Positions 23,433-28,683 of a stretch of 28,683 nucleotides of DNA are shown one piece after another. The translations under genes and the position numbers were made by a program. The stretch is from Phenylobacterium aquaticum. GTDB taxonomy: Bacteria > Pseudomonadota > Alphaproteobacteria > Caulobacterales > Caulobacteraceae. Location of the stretch: the NCBI RefSeq assembly GCF_947378715.1, contig NZ_CANCLE010000033.1:1-28683 (forward strand). Reading direction: 5' to 3'. Positions within the stretch are counted from its first letter, which is position 1, and the number at the start of each line of letters is the position of its first letter. The notes below the pieces were generated by a model. That model did not search any database and was not told the origin of the DNA. It saw only the letters and a list, made by a program, of their open reading frames with translations.

Positions 23433-25487
23433 CTAGACCAAGTTCCTGGTGATCCGCGTATCTTCGCTGCGTTCGAAGATCACCTGGCCGGCCTGGCGGG
23501 CGGTGAGGCTTTCCGTCAGCAGGAATTCGGTCTCGGTGGATTTGAGCTCGATCGTGGCGGTGACCTCGCAGTCCCAGGCGTCGCGGGTCCAGGCGCTGGT
23601 CGCCTGCTGGCGCCAGAAGCCGCTATTGGGCTGGCCCTCGGTCAGTTCGACGGTTTCCCAGTGGCCGCGGGCGGTGGTGGTCTTGATGTCGGGCCAGGTG
23701 AAGGGTGCGGGCGGGGTGTTGAGCTCGATCCGATAGTGGCCAGGCGAGACCGGGGCGGTGGTGACCGCCGGCGCCGGGCTGGCGGTGTCGGCGGCGGCGT
23801 GCCGAATGGGAATCGGGAACGGGGCGGGCGCAGACTCCTGAGGACGGACCGGCAGGCTGAGGCGGGAATGCTCCAGGGCCAGGCTGAGGGTCGCGATCCG
23901 GGGTGAGGGCCAGGCCAGCGGCCAGAGGTTCTCGGAGATCGCCACCCGGATGCGGCTGCCCTTTCGGAACCGGTAGCCGGTCATGAACAGCGGGAATTCA
24001 ACGTCGTAAAGCTTTCCGGGCTCGAGCGGGGCGGGGTCGGAATCCGACTGGCGGTGGGTGAGGTTCTTCAGGCCATAGGTCACCAGCCAGGACCGGCCGT
24101 CGGCGGTCACCTCGGTAAGCCGGACGGCGAGCTTGGCGACCGGGACGTCGGCGCCGATGCGGACCTTGAACGTCGGATAACCGAGAATCTCCAGATCGTC
24201 CGTCAGCGGAGCGCTGTCGAAGGTCAGGGACCGGGCGTCGTCCAGGGCCTGGTCGATGGGTGGGCGGTCGATCCACTCCGGCTTGGTCAGGCCCACGACC
24301 CTGTCGCCGACATAGGTCGCGGTGTGGGCAGGGCCGGGCTTGGCGGCGAGGCCGCCCGGGGCGAGGTGGAAGACGCGCAGGGCGATGGCGGGCGAAGGCC
24401 AGGTCGGTTCGGCCACCCAGCGGCCGGGGATCTCTTGCGGCCGGCTCTCGGCCCAGGTGGCGTAGGGCATGAAGGCGCGCAGCATGGGCTCGGCCATGAT
24501 CCCCGTGTCGACACCCTTCAGCCACTGGGTCCACCAGCGGACCTCCTCGACCGCCCAGTCGAGGCTCATGGGCGCGGCGGTCCAGGGATAGGTGTGGCCC
24601 CAGGGCCCGATCAGCCCCTTCTTCGGGACCTTGAGATGGGTCAGGATGCGACCGACCGGGTTGGAGTAGCTGTCCTGCCAACCGGACACCACATAGGTCG
24701 GGACCTGGATCGCGCCCCAGTCCTGGTCCAGCGAGCCCCGCTTCCAATAGGCGTCGTTGGTCTGGTGACGCAGCCAGGTCTCCATGATCGGGGGCGTCGC
24801 GGCCAGGCGCTGGCGCCACATCGTCTCCCAGGCCGGGCCGACCACGGCGGGGTCGGGCGGACCGGCCATGACCCCCTTGAAGCCAATGCCCCACTGCAGG
24901 TTGGTGTGGCCGAGCGCGCCGCCGACATAGTGGGCGTCATTGCCGTAGCGGGTGTCGGTGGTCCCCAGCGCCATGATCGCCTTCAGCGCCTTGGGCCGCC
25001 GGGAGGCCACCTGCAGGGTGTTGATCCCGCCCCAGGAGATGCCGCGCATGCCGACCCCGCCGGAACACCAGGGCTGGCGGGAAATCCAGTCGATGATCGC
25101 CACGCCGTCATCGAGTTCGGGGACATCATATTCGTCGACCTGGACGCCCTCGGAATCTCCGGACCCTCTGACATCGACACGGACATAGGCGAAGCCGCGA
25201 CTGGCCAGCTGATGGCCCCAGGCGCTGTCGTGGCCACGATAGCCGTCGCGCTTGCGATAGGGGATGTATTCCAGCACCGCCGGGACCGGCTGGGCGGAGG
25301 CGGTGTCGGGGACGAACAGCCGGGCCGAGAGGCGAACGCCGTCGGGCATGGGGATCCAGACATGTTCGGTCTCGGTGACGCCTCCCTCGGGCGGCAGGCT
25401 CCAGCCGGCGGCGGTCGCCGGGGCGGCCAGGCCTGCGAAGGCTGGTGCGGCGGCGGCGGCGAGCAGGACGCGGCGGGACGGCTTCAT
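23433..25487 (-). CDS. Exported CocE/NonD family hydrolase (X-Pro dipeptidyl-peptidase S15 fold)
   Basis: A 684-residue serine hydrolase. The N-terminus SRRVLLAAAAAPAFAGL is a signal peptide with paired arginines (possible Tat). The nucleophile elbow is GISWGG (Ser151), the acid is in SGWQDS (Asp272) and the histidine is in GPWGHTY (His298). The N-terminal region (LEYIPYRKRDG, RVDVRGSGDSEG) and the C-terminal jelly-roll (PLTDDLEILGYPTFKVRI, GSRIRVAISENLWPLAWPS) are standard for the family. Members cleave X-Pro dipeptides, esters such as cocaine, or beta-lactam side chains, so the substrate is open. The start is ATG 25487 with GAGG upstream; the longer open frame to 25721 runs through the intergenic motif. 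It is convergent with the NHL gene and divergent from an SDR gene. Confidence 0.9.
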   Translation of the reverse strand: MKPSRRVLLAAAAAPAFAGLAAPATAAGWSLPPEGGVTETEHVWIPMPDGVRLSARLFVPDTASAQPVPAVLEYIPYRKRDGYRGHDSAWGHQLASRGFAYVRVDVRGSGDSEGVQVDEYDVPELDDGVAIIDWISRQPWCSGGVGMRGISWGGINTLQVASRRPKALKAIMALGTTDTRYGNDAHYVGGALGHTNLQWGIGFKGVMAGPPDPAVVGPAWETMWRQRLAATPPIMETWLRHQTNDAYWKRGSLDQDWGAIQVPTYVVSGWQDSYSNPVGRILTHLKVPKKGLIGPWGHTYPWTAAPMSLDWAVEEVRWWTQWLKGVDTGIMAEPMLRAFMPYATWAESRPQEIPGRWVAEPTWPSPAIALRVFHLAPGGLAAKPGPAHTATYVGDRVVGLTKPEWIDRPPIDQALDDARSLTFDSAPLTDDLEILGYPTFKVRIGADVPVAKLAVRLTEVTADGRSWLVTYGLKNLTHRQSDSDPAPLEPGKLYDVEFPLFMTGYRFRKGSRIRVAISENLWPLAWPSPRIATLSLALEHSRLSLPVRPQESAPAPFPIPIRHAAADTASPAPAVTTAPVSPGHYRIELNTPPAPFTWPDIKTTTARGHWETVELTEGQPNSGFWRQQATSAWTRDAWDCEVTATIELKSTETEFLLTESLTARQAGQVIFERSEDTRITRNLV

Positions 25488-25536
25488 CGGGACCTCTTGC
25501 GCGGGGTTTCCTATCTGAGGCCATGCGGCGGCGAAG

Positions 25537-25556
25537 CGCGCATCTAAAAAACGCAT
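25537..25556 (-). promoter_or_regulatory. Shared A/T-rich upstream motif, copy C (CocE-type hydrolase)
   Basis: On the minus strand this reads ATGCGTTTTTTAGATGCG, matching copies A and B in the core ATGC-S-TTTTT-YN-GAT-R-C. It lies 69 nt upstream of the ATG of the hydrolase gene, in the divergent gap shared with the SDR gene. Confidence 0.45.
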
Positions 25557-25644
25557 GGCGGGATGCCGGATGGATGACCGTCGACGCGGCCCGCCCGTCC
25601 AGCTAATCGGAACCCTAGCCCCTCCCCCAACCTGCGGAGCAGAG

Positions 25645-26388
25645 ATGATTGTTCTTGTGACCGGCGCGACCGCCGGATTTGGCGCGGCGATCGCGCGACG
25701 CTTCGTGGGCGCCGGCGCCAAGGTGATCGCGGCCGGACGCCGTCAGGATCGGCTGGCGGCCCTGGCCGCCGAGCTGGGTCCGAACCTCGCTCCGCTGGCC
25801 CTGGACGTGAGTGACCGGGCGGCGGTGGCGCAGACCCTCGCCAAGTTGCCGGCCGGGTTCGAGGACGTCGAAGTGCTGGTCAACAACGCCGGCCTGGCGC
25901 TCGGCCTGGCGCCCGCCGACAGCGCCTCGCTGGACGACTGGGAGACCATGATCGACACCAATGTGAAGGGCCTGACCTATGTCACTCACGCCCTGTTGCC
26001 GGGCATGGTGGCGCGGGGCCGGGGCCATGTGATCAACATGGGCTCGGTGGCGGCCAGCTACCCCTATCCGGGCGGCAATGTGTATGGGGCGACCAAGGCC
26101 TTTGTTCGCCAGTTCTCGCTGAACCTGCGGGCCGACCTGGTCGGCCGCGGCGTGCGGGTGACCGACATCGAGCCGGGCCTGTGCGGCGGCACGGAGTTCT
26201 CCCAGGTGCGGTTCCATGGGGACGTCGCCAAGGCGGCGGCGGTCTATGACGGGGTCCAGCCCCTGACCGCCGAGGACATCGCCGAGGCCGTGTTCTGGAG
26301 CGCCAACCTGCCGGCCCACATGAACGTCAACACCATGGAGCTGATGCCGACCTGCCAGGCGGCGGGACCGTTCAAGATCGCGCGCTAG
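25645..26388 (+). CDS. SDR-family NADP-dependent 3-hydroxy acid dehydrogenase-like protein (YdfG type)
   Basis: A 247-residue short-chain dehydrogenase. The cofactor motif is TGATAGFG (6-13), and the basic residues AAGRRQDRL after strand 2 favour NADP(H). NNAG is at 80-83 and the catalytic residues are S134, Y147 and K151 (NVYGATK). The segment PGLCGGTEFSQVRFHGD and the ending resemble YdfG, which oxidises L-allo-threonine, serine and 3-hydroxy acids. The start is ATG 25645 with GGAG upstream; an upstream in-frame extension to 25555 has no ribosome site. It stands alone between the CocE-type hydrolase (divergent) and the patatin gene (111 bp downstream). Confidence 0.87.
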   Translation: MIVLVTGATAGFGAAIARRFVGAGAKVIAAGRRQDRLAALAAELGPNLAPLALDVSDRAAVAQTLAKLPAGFEDVEVLVNNAGLALGLAPADSASLDDWETMIDTNVKGLTYVTHALLPGMVARGRGHVINMGSVAASYPYPGGNVYGATKAFVRQFSLNLRADLVGRGVRVTDIEPGLCGGTEFSQVRFHGDVAKAAAVYDGVQPLTAEDIAEAVFWSANLPAHMNVNTMELMPTCQAAGPFKIAR

Positions 26389-26499
26389 ACCGGCGCAACG
26401 CCTTGATCCCGCCTCATCGATGCTGCATCGCACAATGGGCTCGACCGGGGCGGATAGCGCTCTATCCTGTCCCCGTCTCAGCCGGTCGAAGGACCCAGG

Positions 26500-27654
26500 A
26501 TGCCGACGCTTTCCAGCGCCTTTGAGAGTGTCGCTCTGCTGCTGCAGGGCGGCGGGGCGCTGGGCGCCTATCAGGCCGGGGTCTATGAGGCGCTGCTGGA
26601 GGCGGGCGTCGAGCCGACCTGGGTCGCCGGCATCTCGATCGGGGCGATCAACAGCGCCGTCATCGCCGGCAATCCCCGCGAACAGCGGGTCGAGAAGCTG
26701 CGCGCATTCTGGGAGATGGTCAGCGACGCCGGGGATGGCGGCTGGTCGAGCTATTGGGCCGGCCTGGTCAGCGGCGACGCGGCGCGGAGCTGGGCCAACC
26801 AGCTGGCCTCAGGCGCGATCATGGTGCGCGGCGTGCCGGGCTTCTTCACGCCGCGCTCGCCGCCTCCCTATCTGCAGCCGCCGGGCGCGACCGGAGCCAC
26901 CAGCTGGTATGACACCACGCCGCTGCGCAGCACCCTGGAGCGGCTGGTCGACTTCGACCGTATCAACGCCAAGACCATGCGCTTCAGCGTGGGCGCGGTG
27001 AACGTGCGGTCCGGCAACTTCGCCTATTTCGACAATGAGAGCTGCGTGATCGACCCGCGGCACGTGATGGCCAGCGGCGCCCTGCCGCCGGCCTTCGACG
27101 CCGTGGAGATCGACGGCGAGCACTATTGGGACGGCGGGCTTGTTTCCAACACCCCGCTCGACTGGGTGCTGTCGGCCCGGTCCGACCTCGACACCCTGGT
27201 CTTCCAGGTCGATCTGTGGAGCGCGCGGGGCGACCTGCCGCGCGATCTGTCGGAGGTGGCGGTGCGGATGAAGGAGGTGCAGTTCTCCAGCCGCACCCGC
27301 GCGGCCACCGACGACTTCCGCAAGCTGCAAAAGCTGCGGGCCACCTTCAATGAGCTGCTGGCCCAGATGCCCGACGACCTGAAGGCGACGCCCCAGGCGC
27401 GGGTGCTGGCCGAGGCCTCCGACCCGGCGGTCTATAATATCGTCCAGCTGATCTATCGGTCCGCGACCTATGAGGGCCAGTCGAAGGACTATGAGTTCTC
27501 GCGCCGGACCATGGAGGAGCACTGGCAGGCCGGCCATCGCGACGCCAGGGCCACGCTCGCCCACCCCGAGGTCCTGACCCCGCCCAAGGGCTCGCACGCC
27601 GTGCGGGTCTATGACTTCGTGACCCCTACCGCCCACCCGACCAGGAAGGACTGA
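26500..27654 (+). CDS. Patatin-like phospholipase (DUF3734-type)
   Basis: A 384-residue acyl hydrolase with a Ser-Asp dyad. The oxyanion loop is LQGGGALGAYQAG (15-27), the nucleophile is in GISIG (Ser46), and the aspartate is in YWDGGLVSN (Asp211). The C-terminal part (EVAVRMKEVQFSSRTRAATD, then YRSATYEGQSKDYEFS and HWQAGHRDA) is characteristic of the DUF3734-linked patatin subgroup. This subgroup is often encoded beside 3-hydroxybutyrate dehydrogenase, as here, where the bdhA ATG follows after 2 bp. A role in releasing hydroxybutyrate from PHB-type or lipid esters is an attractive inference but unproven. No signal peptide; cytoplasmic. Confidence 0.92.
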   Translation: MPTLSSAFESVALLLQGGGALGAYQAGVYEALLEAGVEPTWVAGISIGAINSAVIAGNPREQRVEKLRAFWEMVSDAGDGGWSSYWAGLVSGDAARSWANQLASGAIMVRGVPGFFTPRSPPPYLQPPGATGATSWYDTTPLRSTLERLVDFDRINAKTMRFSVGAVNVRSGNFAYFDNESCVIDPRHVMASGALPPAFDAVEIDGEHYWDGGLVSNTPLDWVLSARSDLDTLVFQVDLWSARGDLPRDLSEVAVRMKEVQFSSRTRAATDDFRKLQKLRATFNELLAQMPDDLKATPQARVLAEASDPAVYNIVQLIYRSATYEGQSKDYEFSRRTMEEHWQAGHRDARATLAHPEVLTPPKGSHAVRVYDFVTPTAHPTRKD

Positions 27655-27656
27655 CC

Positions 27657-28439
27657 ATGAGCCTCAAAGACAAGGTCTGCGTCGTGACCGGCGCCGCCAG
27701 CGGCATCGGCAAGGAAATCGCCAAGGCCTTCCTCGACGAGGGCGCCAAGGTGGCGATCGCCGACCTCAACATCGACGCCGCCAACGCCACGGCGCTCGCC
27801 TTCGACCCCAGCGGGGCGCGCGCCTTCGGCGTGGCCATGGACGTCACCGACGAGGACCAGGTGGACGCCGGGATCGAGGCCATCGCCGCCAAGTTCGGCG
27901 GCATCGACGTGCTGGTCTCCAACGCGGGCATCCAGATCGTGGGCCCGATCGAGGCGTTCAAGTTCGCCGACTGGAAGAAGCTGCTGGCCATCCACCTGGA
28001 CGGCGCCTTCCTGACCACCAAGGCCTGTCTGAAGCACATGTACGCCCAGGGCCGCGGCGGCAGCGTGATCTATATGGGCTCGGTCCACTCCAAGGAGGCC
28101 TCGGTCCTGAAGGCCCCCTACGTCACCGCCAAGCATGGGCTCGAGGGTCTGGCCAAGGTCGTGGCCAAGGAGGGCGCCAAATATGGCGTGCGCTCCAATG
28201 TCATCTGCCCGGGCTTCGTTCGCACTCCCCTGGTGGAGAAGCAGATTCCGGAACAGGCCAAGGAACTCGGGATCAGCGAAGAGGACGTGGTCAAGAAGGT
28301 GATGCTGAAGGACACAGTCGACGGCGAGTTCACCACGGTCGACGACGTGGCCCGCACCGCAGTGTTCCTGGCCGGCTTCCCGACCAATGCGCTGACCGGC
28401 CAGTCGGTGGTGGTGAGCCACGGCTGGTACATGCAGTAG
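27657..28439 (+). CDS. bdhA: 3-hydroxybutyrate dehydrogenase
   Basis: A 260-residue SDR enzyme that oxidises (R)-3-hydroxybutyrate to acetoacetate with NAD+, in PHB and ketone-body catabolism. Cofactor motif TGAASGIG (11-18), with an acidic residue after strand 2 (IADLN) favouring NAD. The catalytic set is S142, Y155 and K159; the substrate-binding H144 and K152 known from Pseudomonas 3-hydroxybutyrate dehydrogenases fall at the same numbers, and Q93 corresponds to the known Gln94. The family ending GQSVVVSHGWYMQ is present. A strong ribosome site (AGGAAGG) precedes ATG 27657, and the gene is co-transcribed with the patatin gene. Confidence 0.95.
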   Translation: MSLKDKVCVVTGAASGIGKEIAKAFLDEGAKVAIADLNIDAANATALAFDPSGARAFGVAMDVTDEDQVDAGIEAIAAKFGGIDVLVSNAGIQIVGPIEAFKFADWKKLLAIHLDGAFLTTKACLKHMYAQGRGGSVIYMGSVHSKEASVLKAPYVTAKHGLEGLAKVVAKEGAKYGVRSNVICPGFVRTPLVEKQIPEQAKELGISEEDVVKKVMLKDTVDGEFTTVDDVARTAVFLAGFPTNALTGQSVVVSHGWYMQ

Positions 28440-28484
28440 GCGGCGGGGCGACGCCGCCCCGCTCCCGAACCCTCGCAAGTCCAT

Positions 28485-28526
28485 GACGCCGGCCGCCCTC
28501 AGCATTGGGCGGCCGGCGTCTTGTTT
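28485..28526 (+). terminator. Rho-independent terminator after bdhA
   Basis: A perfect 14-bp stem (28485-28498 with 28507-28520) around an 8-nt loop, followed by TTGTTTT. A second, smaller GC hairpin (28444-28461) lies just before it. The position 45 bp after the bdhA stop fits termination of the patatin-bdhA operon. Confidence 0.9.
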
Positions 28527-28530
28527 TGTA

Positions 28531-28683
28531 CTTCGGCGTCAAAAGTAGAAGTTTGTTCGAATTCTGTCGGCCAGATGAACAGCCACCACAGGTTTGGGTC
28601 AGAGCCGTTCAGTTAACGGTTTGTGTGACTGGGGGACGGTCAACTCAAACCAAGAAACGGGTCTGAAGCCCGCCTCCCGGCCA
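28531..28683. other. Intergenic DNA to window end, possible upstream region of a next gene
   Basis: No reading frame is supported in this A/T-richer tail. It contains CCGTT-CAGTT-AACGG (28605-28619), the same arm sequence as the interrupted palindrome next to the LysR gene (8931-8945). It may belong to the promoter of a gene beyond the window. Confidence 0.35.

Noticed and set aside
28605..28619. CtrA binding site near GTTAAC
   Set aside because: Only one TTAA half-site is present; the TTAA-N7-TTAA spacing is not met.
1..28683. CRISPR array, tRNA/rRNA genes, transposase, prophage or toxin-antitoxin genes
   Set aside because: No regularly spaced direct repeats, tRNA-like cloverleafs or matching protein motifs were found by reading.

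Overview
This 28.7 kb window is GC-rich chromosomal DNA from an alphaproteobacterium, most likely a Caulobacterales member of the Caulobacter/Phenylobacterium type. This is inferred from codon use, a TonB receptor next to a TPR-sulfotransferase, a DUF4386 protein, a patatin/3-hydroxybutyrate dehydrogenase pair and the style of GC-rich interspersed repeats. No tRNA, rRNA, CRISPR array, transposase or phage gene was seen.

Region 1 (1-9927) is one tightly packed minus-strand operon with a divergent LysR regulator. Transcription order is Rieske oxygenase (betaine-demethylase type), PLP Cys/Met-metabolism enzyme, FAD/NAD oxidoreductase with a C-terminal [2Fe-2S] domain, DAO-type FAD oxidoreductase, homodimeric 2-oxoacid dehydrogenase E1, and E2 (cut by the window edge). 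Start and stop codons overlap or lie 2-10 bp apart throughout. The order suggests a catabolic line: oxidative N-demethylation, amine oxidation, C-S or similar bond elimination, then oxidative decarboxylation of the resulting 2-oxo acid to an acyl-CoA. The substrate cannot be read from the sequence. An N-methylated sulfur amino acid is the most economical guess. This is the best candidate for an undescribed system.

Region 2 (9928-12850) holds a possible 86-aa membrane protein, a MITE-like inverted repeat, a DUF4386 membrane protein, an exported alpha/beta hydrolase and a tandem pair of palindromes.

Region 3 (12853-25487) looks like an oligopeptide (or similar) uptake and processing locus: TonB receptor, TPR-sulfotransferase, a complete ABC importer (Tat-type lipoprotein binding protein, two permeases, fused double ATPase), an exported NHL/PAL-like beta-propeller, and an exported CocE/S15 hydrolase. 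Three upstream regions in this locus share an A/T-rich motif (core ATGCSTTTTTYNGATRCS), which suggests co-regulation.

Region 4 (25645-28683) carries an SDR dehydrogenase, then a patatin-like hydrolase and 3-hydroxybutyrate dehydrogenase (bdhA) as a two-gene operon ending in a strong intrinsic terminator.
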